Assembly (NCBI GenBank): GCA_964607765.1
Contig: CAZSNT010000118.1
Span: 1-33,078 of the forward strand
From: CAZSNT01 sp964607765
GTDB lineage: Bacteria; Verrucomicrobiota; Lentisphaeria; Oligosphaerales; JABHEG01
Direction: 5' to 3'
Length of the DNA stretch: 33,078 nucleotides
Below the pieces are notes generated by a model, which made no database searches, was not told the origin of the DNA, and worked only from the letters and a program-made list of their open reading frames with translations. This document shows, one piece after another, positions 23,318-32,684 of this stretch. The first letter of the stretch is position 1. The number at the start of each line of letters is the position of its first letter. The position numbers and the translations under genes are program-made.

Positions 23318-24988
23318 ATGCCTACCACTCTTGACGTAGCGCGTGTGCCTTTCAGCACGTTCGGGTCGTGGATGTCCATGTCGATCCCGCGCGGGGAGGA
23401 TGACCTGTTTTTCCGCGACCATCACAACGGGGCCAATAACCTGTTCCCGTTGCAGCCTTTGTCTGACGGCGAAGTGGTCAGGCCGGCGCTCACGGCGCAA
23501 CCGTGGCTTCTTGTTCTGAGCCATGGCGAGGCGGGCAGCATCGAGATCTGTTTTGAGTCGACGCGCACCGTTCGGATGCGAGGGCAGGGGTTGGGGCTCC
23601 GGTTCGGCGGCAGGAATCTGGCCTACCGGGAAGGACCGAACCGTGTCACGCTGAACAAGCCTCACAGTCGGCGTTACGGTGTGGAGATGCTGGCTGGCAG
23701 CATCGAGTGTCATCAGTCCGTTCCGACGCAGCCGGTGTTTCCGGTCGTGGTCGACGTGTGTCCGGCGGCGGATGGGCATTGGGAGCTTGCGATCGACGAG
23801 TTCTGGAGTACGTGGGTACGGCCCGAACGGGGCACGTTCGACGACTGTGTCGCGTCTGCCAGGGACGCGTTCAGCGGCTTCCTGGCGACCATGCCGGGCG
23901 CGCGGCCGCAGGATCTGGAGACGCGTGCATTGGCAGCCTACGTGAATTGGTCCTGCACGGTTGAGCCCTGCGGTCTGATCAAGCGTCCGACTTTGTTCAT
24001 GTCCAAGAACTGGATGTGCAACGTGTGGAGTTGGGACCAGTGCTTCAACGCCATGGCCCTGGCGGCGGGGCAGCCGGAGCTGGCGCTGGACCAGATGCTC
24101 ACGCTTGTGGATCATCAGGACGAGTTCGGTTCCTACCCGGACAGTGTCAACGACATCAAGATCCACTTCAACTTCTCCAAGCCGCCGGTGCATGGGCTGG
24201 CCTTCAGGGAGGTGTTGCGGCGGATGCCTCAGCGCCCCTCGGTCGCGGTAATGGAGCGGATGCTTGCGTCCCTCTCGAGGCAGGCCGATTGGTGGATGAC
24301 CCACCGGCGGTTCGAAGGCGAGCCTCTGCCCTACTACCTGCACGGCAATGACAGCGGCTGGGACAACAGCACGATGTTCGCGCAAGGCGTTCCCCTGGTT
24401 GCGCCGGATCTGGCGGCGTTGCTGGTTGTGCAGATGGATGTTCTGGCGGAGCTGACGGCCGAGTCGGGCCGGACCGACGAGTCTGCGCGGTGGTCGGCTC
24501 GAGCCGACGAGCTGCAGTCGGCCCTGATGGCCGAGCTGTGGTGCGATGACCACTTCGTTGCACGCCTGGCAAACGACGGCGCCGTTGTGGAGTGTGAGAG
24601 CCTGATCCCATGGCTGCCGTTGATTCTCGGGCAACGGTTGCCGGCAGACGTGCGGGCCGCACTGAAAGCAGGGCTGGAAAGACACCTCACCGAGTGGGGA
24701 TTGGCCACGGAGCGGGTTGACAGCCCACGTTACCGCAGCGACGGGTATTGGCGCGGCCCGATCTGGGCGCCGTCGACTTTCATCGCGGTCATGGGACTGG
24801 AGAGGGCGGGATTTGTCGAACTGGCAGACACGGTGTCGGCTCGATTTTGCGCGCTGTGTGCGACGAGCGGGTTCGCCGAGAATTTCGACGCTGTCACCGG
24901 TGCGCCCCTGTGCGATCCGGCCTACACGTGGACGGCCAGCGTTTTTCTTCTGCTTGCGGAGCGTCTGGCGGGGAGGGATGCACCATGA
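23318..24988 (+). CDS. GH63/MGH1-like alpha/alpha-barrel glycoside hydrolase
   Basis: The 556-residue protein starts at ATG 23318 behind AGGGAGA and has no signal peptide, so it should act in the cytoplasm. The N-terminal 170 residues are beta-rich. An alpha/alpha six-barrel then carries the clan GH-G signatures: NVWSWD240QCFNAMAL (likely general acid), SGWD349NS, Y477WRGPIWAPSTF, and E521NFDAVTGAPLCDPAYTWTA, with E521 the likely base region. This clan trims alpha-glucosyl, mannosyl-glycerate or related alpha-linkages by inversion. The exact substrate cannot be read. It is tightly linked to DUF6807 upstream. Its stop codon TGA overlaps the esterase start (ATGA at 24985-24988), indicating translational coupling. 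Confidence 0.85.
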   Translation: MPTTLDVARVPFSTFGSWMSMSIPRGEDDLFFRDHHNGANNLFPLQPLSDGEVVRPALTAQPWLLVLSHGEAGSIEICFESTRTVRMRGQGLGLRFGGRNLAYREGPNRVTLNKPHSRRYGVEMLAGSIECHQSVPTQPVFPVVVDVCPAADGHWELAIDEFWSTWVRPERGTFDDCVASARDAFSGFLATMPGARPQDLETRALAAYVNWSCTVEPCGLIKRPTLFMSKNWMCNVWSWDQCFNAMALAAGQPELALDQMLTLVDHQDEFGSYPDSVNDIKIHFNFSKPPVHGLAFREVLRRMPQRPSVAVMERMLASLSRQADWWMTHRRFEGEPLPYYLHGNDSGWDNSTMFAQGVPLVAPDLAALLVVQMDVLAELTAESGRTDESARWSARADELQSALMAELWCDDHFVARLANDGAVVECESLIPWLPLILGQRLPADVRAALKAGLERHLTEWGLATERVDSPRYRSDGYWRGPIWAPSTFIAVMGLERAGFVELADTVSARFCALCATSGFAENFDAVTGAPLCDPAYTWTASVFLLLAERLAGRDAP

Positions 24989-26775
24989 CCCAATCGGAGA
25001 CAGACATGAGAGAAAGAACCGCCACGATCCGGTTTGCCTCTGCTGCCCTGGCGGCGGCGACCCTCGTCCTTGCCGCGGCGCCGGAGGCGAAGCCGTTGAA
25101 GGTGTTCATCCTCGCCGGGCAGTCGAACATGGAAGGGCACGCGCAGGTCCGCACGTTCGACTACATCGGGCGCGACCCGGCTACGGCACCGATCCTCGAG
25201 GAGATGCGCAGTCCCGACGGCACGCCGCGGGTGTGTGAGAACGTGTGGATTTCGTATCTCACCGGCAACGGCGACGTGTACAACGGCCAGCTGACGGCCG
25301 GCTACGGCGCCAAAGGCAGAGACCTGAAGATCGGTCCGGAGTTCACCTTCGGTATCCATGCGCAGAAGCTGCTGGATGAGCCCATACTCCTCATCAAGAC
25401 GGCTTGGGGCGGCAAGAGCCTGCACACCGATTTCCGCCCGCCGAGCGCGGGGCCCTACGAGCCGAACGAACGCCAGTTGGAGCAGTTCGAGAAACGCGGC
25501 ACGGACGTCGCGAGGTGGAAGGCCGAGAGAGCGGCCAAGACCGGCCACTACTACCGTCTGATGTCCGATCACGTCAAGGAGGTCCTGAGCGACATCGGCA
25601 AGGTCTGTCCGGTGTACGACCCGGAGCACGGCTACGAACTGGCCGGGTTCATCTGGTTCCAGGGCTGGAACGATATGTGCGACGGCGGCGTCTATCCCGA
25701 TCGCAACAAGCCGGGCGGCTACGATATGTACAGCCGTCTTCTGGCCCAGTTCATTGACGATGTGCGCAAGGAGTTTTCCGCGCCGGCAATGCCGTTCGTC
25801 ATCGGCGTCATGGGCGTGGGCGGGGTCAAGGACAAGCAGGTTTTCAGGCAGGCGATGGCGGCACCCGCTGCACTGCCCGAGCTCCGGGACAACGTGACGG
25901 CGGTTGAGACGGCGCCGTTCTGGGATGAGGCGCTCGTCGCAGCGAGCGCTAAGCGCGGCACGTACAACCAGATACGGGACACGGCTTACTCGCTCAGTGT
26001 GGACGGGCAACTGGACCGTGCGGCCCAGGAGTATCCGGGCTGGCAGCCGATCGGCAGGACCGCGCCCGAGGCGCGAACGTGGCGCTACACCTCGTTCGAC
26101 GTTCAACAGCAGAAGGACACGCTGGACAAGAGCGTGGCCAAGCGCTTCCGGGATGTCGCTCTGCCCGGTGGCACGCGGGACTGGGCGATGCCCGGGTTCG
26201 ACGACAGCGCGTGGCACAGCGGCAAGGGCCCGGTCGGCACCGGGACGTGGAAGCATCGCCGAACCACCGTGAAGAACAACACCGATTGGGGCGACGGCGA
26301 GTTCCTGCTGATGCGCACCACGTTCGAGCTCGACGCGCTCGACTGCGAAGCGTATCGGCTCAGCATCCTGGCGCGACAGGGCTTCCACGTCTATCTGAAC
26401 GGACACAAAATCCACACCTACATCTGGTGGAAAACGCAGCCGTACTACCGGGCGATTGCGTTGACCGAGAACGAGACAAAGCACCTGAAGAAGGGCGTCA
26501 ATGTGCTGGCGGCCTACGCCAACGTGCACGTCGACAAGAAGACGGGCGAGCGCTACGGCGCCACGGATCTGTTCATCGAAGGGATCACGGCGGACGGACG
26601 GAAACAGCGCGCCGCGGCGCTCGAGACGGTGTTCTCGGCCGAGGACCGGGCGATCGCGGCCGGGGCCTCGAATGCTGCGTACCACTACATGGGCAGCGCC
26701 AAGATCATGGCCCAGATCGGCAAAGCGTTCGCCGAGGCCAATGCATCGCTGCTGCAGCAGCGCACGAGCAGATGA
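24985..26775 (+). CDS. Sialate O-acetylesterase-family esterase with inserted jelly-roll
   Basis: The start at ATG 24985 overlaps the preceding stop and gives 596 residues. An alternative ATG at 25006, with its own GGAGA, would start directly at a better-shaped signal peptide (MRERTATIRF then an Ala/Leu core); export is likely either way. The SGNH/SASA esterase motifs are visible: G45-Q-S47-N-M (nucleophile Ser), GFIWFQGWNDM, and Y-H567-Y-M-G-S-A-K near the C-terminus supplying the catalytic His. Between them, at about residues 395-540, lies a galactose-binding-like jelly-roll (FDDSAWHSGKGPVGTG, YLNGHKI, KKGVNVLAAYANV). The enzyme should remove O-acetyl groups from a glycan, not necessarily sialic acid. 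A lysine-rich pattern in the jelly-roll may aid binding to acidic polymers. Confidence 0.85.
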   Translation: MTQSETDMRERTATIRFASAALAAATLVLAAAPEAKPLKVFILAGQSNMEGHAQVRTFDYIGRDPATAPILEEMRSPDGTPRVCENVWISYLTGNGDVYNGQLTAGYGAKGRDLKIGPEFTFGIHAQKLLDEPILLIKTAWGGKSLHTDFRPPSAGPYEPNERQLEQFEKRGTDVARWKAERAAKTGHYYRLMSDHVKEVLSDIGKVCPVYDPEHGYELAGFIWFQGWNDMCDGGVYPDRNKPGGYDMYSRLLAQFIDDVRKEFSAPAMPFVIGVMGVGGVKDKQVFRQAMAAPAALPELRDNVTAVETAPFWDEALVAASAKRGTYNQIRDTAYSLSVDGQLDRAAQEYPGWQPIGRTAPEARTWRYTSFDVQQQKDTLDKSVAKRFRDVALPGGTRDWAMPGFDDSAWHSGKGPVGTGTWKHRRTTVKNNTDWGDGEFLLMRTTFELDALDCEAYRLSILARQGFHVYLNGHKIHTYIWWKTQPYYRAIALTENETKHLKKGVNVLAAYANVHVDKKTGERYGATDLFIEGITADGRKQRAAALETVFSAEDRAIAAGASNAAYHYMGSAKIMAQIGKAFAEANASLLQQRTSR

Positions 26776-26800
26776 GCTCGGCCGCGGCCACTGTTCCGCC

Positions 26801-26845
26801 ACCGGTTTGCGCCGGCAAGGGCCAAACCGCGGCGCAGCAACCGGT
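26801..26845. terminator. Candidate bidirectional stem-loop between convergent genes
   Basis: In the 96-base gap 26776-26871, CGGTTTG (26803-26809) can pair with CAAACCG (26823-26829). Alternatively ACCGGTT (26801-26807) can pair with AACCGGT (26839-26845). No T-run follows. The position between convergent genes suggests transcript-end function, with low certainty. Confidence 0.35.
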
Positions 26846-26871
26846 TCTCGGCGGCAGTCGTGGGCGGTCGG

Positions 26872-29304
26872 CTACGGGGGCGCGGCATCCCGCAGTGGCC
26901 CCACGCGCACTGGGCCGGCTTGTGCCCGAGCAGCCTGTATCTTGCCCAGCATAGTGCGGGCATTGACCATCCCGGGATTGAGTTCCAGCGCTTCCACAAA
27001 GCACGCGGCCGCGCCGTTCAGCTTGCCCTGCTTGAACAACACGTTGCCCAGGTCGAAGTGATTGCGCGCATCTTTCGGGGAAAGGTACAAGGCCGCCTCG
27101 TAGCACGACGCGGCTTTGTCCAGCATTCCCTTCTCCAGGAATGCGCGACCCAGGTTGACGTGGCCGCCCGCAAACTCGGGCCGAACGTCGACGGCGGCCT
27201 TGAAGTGTGTTATCGCCTGATCGGTTTCGCCGCTCTTGGCCAGGATGACCCCCAGGCCGCAATGCGCGTCGGCCCGCTTTGGATCGAGTTGCAGTACTCT
27301 GCGCAGGCGCTGTTCCGCTTCGTCGAGCCTCCCTTTCTCGATCAGCAGGCATGCCACATTGACCTGTCCCCCGATGTACTCCGGGTTGGCCTCGATCGCT
27401 TTGCCGAAGTCGTCCATCGCTTCGTCGAGCATGCCCTTCTTGGCAGATTCAACTGCGCGTATGGCGTGCCGGCGGTACTCGAACGTCGGCACCTCGATGC
27501 GCTGCAGCTCGTCGTAGGGCACATTGACGAATTCGGGGATGTTCACGGCGCGGTTGGCAGCGGTGGAGTTAGGCACCAGGATTGGCGGGCTGTCGTTGCC
27601 GTCTTCGTCGATGTGGGTGAGGAACATCTGCGTGTAGGGCGTATTGACCTTGGAGGAAAAGACCATCCACCGGCCGTTGGGCGAGAAGCTGTGCCAGGAG
27701 TTCATCAGCGACGTGTTGCAGCGCATTCGCCGTGCCTCACCCCCCTCAGCCGGCAGGATCCACAGCTCGCTGTCCGGCCGCATCAACTGACCGTTCCGGC
27801 ACTTCACGAACACGATCCATCGGCCGTCCGGCGAGACTTTGGGGAACGTGTTGCTCATGTCGTTGTTCGAGGCGCCGATGATGGGCTCCGGTGTGCCGCC
27901 CCGCCCATCGTTGAACGGCATCCGGTACAGGTCGTACTGCATCGGCAGCTCGGTCGGGTCGTTGGCGTACTCGGCCAGTTTGTATCCTTCCGGGTACGCT
28001 TCCTTCGCTTTGGCCCGCGCGAACACCAGGTACTCGCCGTCCGGGCTCCAGACCGCGTCACAGTGTACGTACTCGGGATTGTCCGCGCCCGGCAACGTCC
28101 GAATTTGCTTGTCGGCCCGGGAATAGAACCCGAGAATCCCGCGTGTGGGGTAGAACACCTGCAGGAACTTGTAGTCCAGGAAATTGCACACGTACACCTG
28201 TTCGTTGAGCGTCGTGACGGCATACTGCCCATCGGGCGACACCTGGGACAGAAAGCCGATGGTCTTGTGATCTTCCGGCTTGCCCGTGAACGAGTTCCAG
28301 CTGATGATGTGTTCCTTCTCAATCACCGTCTCTTTCTGGAGCTCGGTGATGACGTAGGCGCCCTTGTCGCCGGTAGGGCCGTCCATATCCATGCCGAGCG
28401 TCTTGCCGTCGGCGGAGAACGAGTGGCAATTGGTACAACTGGGCACGTCGGTGAGCAGGAGCCGGCTCCGCGGCCTGGAGATGTCCCGCAGCCGCCAGGC
28501 GATCAACGTCACGGACGTGTCGCCCAGTGGTTTGATGACGCCCTCTTCGGTCTCCGAGGGCGCCAGGGGCACGTCACGGTAGAAGATCGGCGCGCCGACC
28601 GGGTCCGTGGACACGGTGACCGTGGTCTGTCCGCGCGAGCGCGCGCTCGCCGGCCCCGCACTGCTGAAGCCGAGGATGGTGATGGTGACCGGGCGCCCCG
28701 GGCAACGTTGTTTGATGGCGGCCCATGCGCCGGGGGACGGTGTCCAGCTTCTGGCGGAAGCCTGGTAGGGCGTAGGTTGGTAGATCTCGTTCGTCTCGCC
28801 GATGCACGTGGGGTCGATCCAGCCGGCGGGCGCGGGCGCACCACGCGAGAGGAAGCGCAACGGCGCCGAGCCGTCCCCGAACGCCACGGTGATCACCCAG
28901 GTGTCGGCTTGTGCAGTCGGCTCGTGCCAAAGCAGTGTCGGCGCGACCATCTCCGGCGGAACGATCGACTCCTGCTGCGGGTAGTCCACGGTCAGCGGCG
29001 CAAGCCCGCTGTCGCGTTCTCCAGACTCGATCACCGCGCGCGCCGTCTCGACCAGCTTCGGTCCGGCCGTCGACCGAGCGGACCCGCCGCCCGTGGCCAG
29101 GACAGCATCGTCGGCCATCCCCAGAAGAGGGTGGGGGGGGCGGGGCGTTGCGGGCGCGCCGGCCTGTGCCGCGACCTGGCTCGGCATGGGGGGCCGTGGC
29201 GCGGACACGGGGGTCTCCGGCTGACGCGGCCCGAGCCGGAGGCAGAGAAGCGCCAGAACGGCCAGGCTGCCCCCGGCAATCAGACATGCGGTTGTCTTGC
29301 TCAT
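26872..29304 (-). CDS. Membrane-anchored mono-haem c protein with TolB-like propeller and TPRs
   Basis: The 810-residue protein begins with an uncleaved or signal-type hydrophobic helix (about 6-24) and a Pro-rich spacer. Residues 95-270 form a beta domain. A single haem-c site C290-T-N-C-H294 follows in the context PSCTNCHSFSADGKTLGMDMDG. A TolB/PD40 propeller occupies about 310-600 (VSPDGQYAVTT, WSPDGEYLVFARA, VSPDGRWIVFVK, FSPNGRWMVFSS). Residues about 630-790 carry five TPR units (GMLDEAMDDFGKAIEANPEY, GRLDEAEQRLRRVLQLDPKR and similar). It probably lies in the periplasm. The Shine-Dalgarno is weak and distant (AGGA at the previous stop), so it may depend on translation of the AIM24 gene 14 bases upstream. 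The electron partner is unknown. Confidence 0.83.
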   Translation of the reverse strand: MSKTTACLIAGGSLAVLALLCLRLGPRQPETPVSAPRPPMPSQVAAQAGAPATPRPPHPLLGMADDAVLATGGGSARSTAGPKLVETARAVIESGERDSGLAPLTVDYPQQESIVPPEMVAPTLLWHEPTAQADTWVITVAFGDGSAPLRFLSRGAPAPAGWIDPTCIGETNEIYQPTPYQASARSWTPSPGAWAAIKQRCPGRPVTITILGFSSAGPASARSRGQTTVTVSTDPVGAPIFYRDVPLAPSETEEGVIKPLGDTSVTLIAWRLRDISRPRSRLLLTDVPSCTNCHSFSADGKTLGMDMDGPTGDKGAYVITELQKETVIEKEHIISWNSFTGKPEDHKTIGFLSQVSPDGQYAVTTLNEQVYVCNFLDYKFLQVFYPTRGILGFYSRADKQIRTLPGADNPEYVHCDAVWSPDGEYLVFARAKAKEAYPEGYKLAEYANDPTELPMQYDLYRMPFNDGRGGTPEPIIGASNNDMSNTFPKVSPDGRWIVFVKCRNGQLMRPDSELWILPAEGGEARRMRCNTSLMNSWHSFSPNGRWMVFSSKVNTPYTQMFLTHIDEDGNDSPPILVPNSTAANRAVNIPEFVNVPYDELQRIEVPTFEYRRHAIRAVESAKKGMLDEAMDDFGKAIEANPEYIGGQVNVACLLIEKGRLDEAEQRLRRVLQLDPKRADAHCGLGVILAKSGETDQAITHFKAAVDVRPEFAGGHVNLGRAFLEKGMLDKAASCYEAALYLSPKDARNHFDLGNVLFKQGKLNGAAACFVEALELNPGMVNARTMLGKIQAARAQAGPVRVGPLRDAAPP

Positions 29305-29318
29305 AGGCGTCTGCCGTC

Positions 29319-30104
29319 CTATTGCTCGAACACGTCGGCCAGGCCGCCCAGCACCGAGCCTTCGCCTTTGGAACTGCCGCCTGCGCGCGGCGCGTGTGCG
29401 AGGATCCGGTCGGCCATGCGTGAGAACGGCAGGCTCTGCAGAAGCACGGACCCGTGCCCGCTCAACGTCGCCAGGAACATCCCCTCGCCACCGAAGAACA
29501 TACTCTTGAGGTTGCCGGCCCGCTCGATGTTGTAGTCAATGCCCGGCGTGAACGCCACCAGGCAGCCGGTGTCCACACGCAAGGTCTCACCCTCCAGGTC
29601 CTTCTGGATGACCGTGCCGCCTGCGTGCACAAACGCCATGCCGTCGCCCAGAAGCCGCTGGAGAATGAACCCCTCACCGCCGAAGAACCCGCTCCCGAGC
29701 CGCCGGTTGAACGCGATTGAGACCTGCGTGCCGAGCGCGGCGCACAGGAACGCGTCCTTCTGGCAGAGCAGATCCCCACCGCACTCGTCCATATCAACGG
29801 GGATGATGCTGCCCGGGTAGCCCGCGGCAAAGGCCACACGGCGCTTCTCGTGGGCCTGGTTGGTGAAATGCGTCATGAAGATGGACTCGCCGGTGAGCGC
29901 TCGTTTGCCGGCGCTGAGCAGCTTGCCCATGAAGCCCTCGTTGGGCTGGGAGCCGTCGCCCATCTTGGCCTCGAATGTGATCCCGTCCTCCATGTAGTTC
30001 ATGGCGCCGGCTTCGGCGATGACCGTCTCGCCGGGGTCCAGCTCCACCTCAACCAGCTGCAGATCGTCGCCGATGATCTCGTAGTCCACTTCGTGACAGC
30101 GCAT
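29319..30104 (-). CDS. AIM24/TIGR00266 family protein
   Basis: The 261-residue protein is cytoplasmic in appearance. It follows the AIM24/TIGR00266 plan of a beta-helical/bi-lobed fold: DYEIIGDDLQLVEVELDPGETVIAEAGAMNYM, TGESIFMTHFTN, YPGSIIPVDM, GEGFILQRL, DTGCLVAFTPGIDYNIERAG, KSMFFGGEGMFLATLSG and FSRMADRIL. Family members are widespread in bacteria and related to mitochondrial AIM24, which has a role in inner-membrane organisation; the bacterial role is undefined. AAGGA precedes ATG 30104, and only 27 bases separate it from the upstream gene stop, so it is in one operon with the DUF3604 and haem/TPR genes. Confidence 0.88.
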   Translation of the reverse strand: MRCHEVDYEIIGDDLQLVEVELDPGETVIAEAGAMNYMEDGITFEAKMGDGSQPNEGFMGKLLSAGKRALTGESIFMTHFTNQAHEKRRVAFAAGYPGSIIPVDMDECGGDLLCQKDAFLCAALGTQVSIAFNRRLGSGFFGGEGFILQRLLGDGMAFVHAGGTVIQKDLEGETLRVDTGCLVAFTPGIDYNIERAGNLKSMFFGGEGMFLATLSGHGSVLLQSLPFSRMADRILAHAPRAGGSSKGEGSVLGGLADVFEQ

Positions 30105-30131
30105 TGCGAGGTCCTTTCATGCGGGTTGAGT

Positions 30132-32684
30132 CTAGTGGCGCACAGTTACCCAGACCGGCGAAGCCCAGGCCATGTTCCCGTCGCTTTGCTCGATCCGGAC
30201 GTAGTAGCGGTTCTCGCCCGGCGCCGGGTCGGTGTCAGTGAACGTCACATCCACCTGCCCGTTGTTTTGAGGCTTGGCCGACCAGAGCGAGATCTCGTTG
30301 CGGATGACGGTGACGATGGCGATCGGCGCAGTGCCGTTGACCCGCACGCGCAAGCTCGGATTCGCGTCGGTCTCGAAGATCTCGCCCATCATGTGCCCGT
30401 TGCAGGAGAACTCCAGGGCAATGCGATCGGTCGCAGCGATCGTGCGGCGTGCCGCAATGGCCTTGAAGATCCCTTCCCGGTCGAACTCCCTGACGTAAAC
30501 GCCGCCGTAGGAGATGTTCGTTGTGCGATGGTCCGAGCTGGCGAACACGCCGAGCCGATGCCCCTGCTTCAGGGCGTTTTGGTAAACTCCCGCATTGTGC
30601 TTGCCGAACCCGACCGGGCCGCTGCGTGTGGCCACGCGCGGCTGGGGCGCACCCACACCCTCGTTGCTGTTGCGCGAGCCTTGATAGATCTCCACCACGT
30701 TCTCGAGCCCCGTATCGATCTTCTCATAGACCGACCAGTCCGTGCCCATCCCGCCGGCCGGCGTGTGGGCCAGGGTCAGGCAGCGTCTCTTCGATGCGGT
30801 CAACAACTGCCAGAGCTGTCGCGGCGACAGATCACCTTTGCGCACACCGTCTTCGGGCGGCATCTCGGCCGGGGCCCAAGGGCTGTTGGCCAGGTTGTCG
30901 CGCTTGATGTAGATGATCGGGCCGCCGCGCTCCGTGAAGATCACGTTGCGATGCCCGTAAGGCCAGCGTTGCTCACGCTCGTAGCCGTAGAACGAGACGA
31001 AGAAGCCGGGGTTGTGGAAAATGTCCGCGAGCTTCTGCGTCTGCCACCACTCGTAGCTGTGGTAGCGCTTGCCCGCGTCGGTGTGATCCGTTGTGGCCAG
31101 GAAATCGAGCAGGCCGGCATCGTACGCGTAGCGGAAGTGGTCCACGATGCAGCCGTCATCCGGTGTGCGGCAGTTGGAGAAGTCCGTGTGCCGGTGCAGG
31201 TCGCCCCAGTAGAGCGTGTAGTCCGCACCGCCAAACGTCCACGCAGGCCGGTCCGATCTGGGGCGTTCCGGGGTGGAGTTGGCAGGCTTGATCGCCGGCT
31301 CGGGCGCCGGCGGCACATCCTGCAACTGGGCTGCCGCAAGAGCCGGCCCGGTGCCGATGCGCGCGACTTTGATCTCGCAGATCTCCTGCTGTTTACGGGC
31401 TCGGTTGTCGCTCGGCCAGAACACGGTCAGGGTCCCCGCTTCGGTCAGGGCTGCAACACGCCGGTCCTGGCAGTACGCGCTTTTGCCGAGCGTCCGGGCT
31501 TGCGCCCAGGTCCCTGCAGCCGCGTCGTACCGCGTCATGGCAACCTGCCAGGAGCTCGACCCGCCCAGGACGTAGTAGCGGAAGAAAACCCACGGATTGT
31601 CGTTGCCATCCAGCACGACCTCGGGCAGATTGACCGCCCCGGAATTCGGTTTGCCGCCCGTGCCCGCAAGCTTGGGAATCACGCGGGCAAGATCGGGTGT
31701 GCGGTCGACCGCGCCCGACAACAGATCAACGCGCGCCAGATAAGCGTGCCGGTCGTAGTTCAGACCGCCGCCCTGCTTGCGCCACTCCGAGCCCAGATCC
31801 TTACCCCAGCGCTCGACGCCGTCTTCATACGCGACCCAAGCCGTTCCGCCATCTGCGGAGACCGCAACCGATGCGCGGGCTTCGTGCCGCGCCGTAGCCG
31901 CAACCGAGATCCGTTGTGCGACCCCGGCAGCGGTCAGGCGCGCCAGCCACACGTCGTAGTTGCCCTTTCCGTAGCTGTCGTACACGACCAGCGCTTCGCC
32001 GCGTGCGGACACCGCAACCTCTGGCTCCCAGTCTCCGGCCGCGTCCGTTGTGACCTCGATCGGCGGGGACCAGCTTGTGCCGCCTGTCGTGCTCTGACAG
32101 GCCAGGATGTCGCCGCTGCCGCCGTGCAATGACTGCCATACGACCCAGATACATCCATCCTTCGCGACGGCCATGTCCGGGAAAATGTTGTTGCCCGCCC
32201 CTGCAGCGATCGCCACAGTGCCGGGCTGCGGCTTGCCGTCCACAACCTTGCGGCCCATCAGGTCCCACTGCCCATTGCGCAGCTCCGACCAGACACAGAG
32301 CACAGCGTTGCCTTCCACGGCGACAAGCCGCGGCCGATGCATGCTCCCCGGTCCGGCCAGGACCTGCGGCGCACCGAAGCCGTCAGCAGTCAACGGCGCG
32401 ATGCAGACCGTGTCCGCTTTGCCGTCGTAGGCGATGGCAGCGACCCACAGCGTGCCGTCCGACGCTGCGCAGGCGGCCGGGAAGTCCACTTGCGTGTCTG
32501 CCACGCCCAGCGTGGCCGTCGGCGCAATAACCCCGCCGGGCGCCGTGATGGACGGCTTCGGGCCTTTCGGCTTCTTCCCGGCCTTTTTCTTGTTCTGCGC
32601 GAGGGCCGGGAGGGTCAGAATGAACAGCGCTGCCACCACGAGGAGAACGGTCGGGCGCGCATGATGCGGTCTGGGATTGGTCAT
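30132..32684 (-). CDS. Exported DUF3604 (PHP-like) hydrolase with sialidase-type propeller
   Basis: The start is ATG 32684 (850 residues), behind GGAGA with a 4-5 base gap. An in-frame extension to 32783 lacks a site and would bury the signal peptide, which begins MTNPRPHHARPTVLLVV and ends near LPALA. A Lys-rich stretch (NKKKAGKKPKGPKP) follows. Residues about 60-470 form a BNR/sialidase-like propeller with repeats of the S-x-D-G-x-x-W and G-G-x-S-W type (GGTSWSPPIEV). Then comes the DUF3604/CehA-type PHP domain: Y-W-G-D495-L-H497-R-H499-T, LDFLATTD533-H534-T and YGHRNVIF, which can bind metal. The C-terminus is a beta domain. It likely hydrolyses a phosphoester or similar bond outside the cytoplasm; the substrate is unknown. 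It is the first gene of the three-gene minus operon. Confidence 0.84.
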   Translation of the reverse strand: MTNPRPHHARPTVLLVVAALFILTLPALAQNKKKAGKKPKGPKPSITAPGGVIAPTATLGVADTQVDFPAACAASDGTLWVAAIAYDGKADTVCIAPLTADGFGAPQVLAGPGSMHRPRLVAVEGNAVLCVWSELRNGQWDLMGRKVVDGKPQPGTVAIAAGAGNNIFPDMAVAKDGCIWVVWQSLHGGSGDILACQSTTGGTSWSPPIEVTTDAAGDWEPEVAVSARGEALVVYDSYGKGNYDVWLARLTAAGVAQRISVAATARHEARASVAVSADGGTAWVAYEDGVERWGKDLGSEWRKQGGGLNYDRHAYLARVDLLSGAVDRTPDLARVIPKLAGTGGKPNSGAVNLPEVVLDGNDNPWVFFRYYVLGGSSSWQVAMTRYDAAAGTWAQARTLGKSAYCQDRRVAALTEAGTLTVFWPSDNRARKQQEICEIKVARIGTGPALAAAQLQDVPPAPEPAIKPANSTPERPRSDRPAWTFGGADYTLYWGDLHRHTDFSNCRTPDDGCIVDHFRYAYDAGLLDFLATTDHTDAGKRYHSYEWWQTQKLADIFHNPGFFVSFYGYEREQRWPYGHRNVIFTERGGPIIYIKRDNLANSPWAPAEMPPEDGVRKGDLSPRQLWQLLTASKRRCLTLAHTPAGGMGTDWSVYEKIDTGLENVVEIYQGSRNSNEGVGAPQPRVATRSGPVGFGKHNAGVYQNALKQGHRLGVFASSDHRTTNISYGGVYVREFDREGIFKAIAARRTIAATDRIALEFSCNGHMMGEIFETDANPSLRVRVNGTAPIAIVTVIRNEISLWSAKPQNNGQVDVTFTDTDPAPGENRYYVRIEQSDGNMAWASPVWVTVRH

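Noticed and set aside
26860..29535. Long plus-strand open frame opposite the haem/TPR gene
   Set aside because: The minus strand carries TPRs, PD40 motifs and CTNCH. The plus frame shows no family and crosses the gene boundary.
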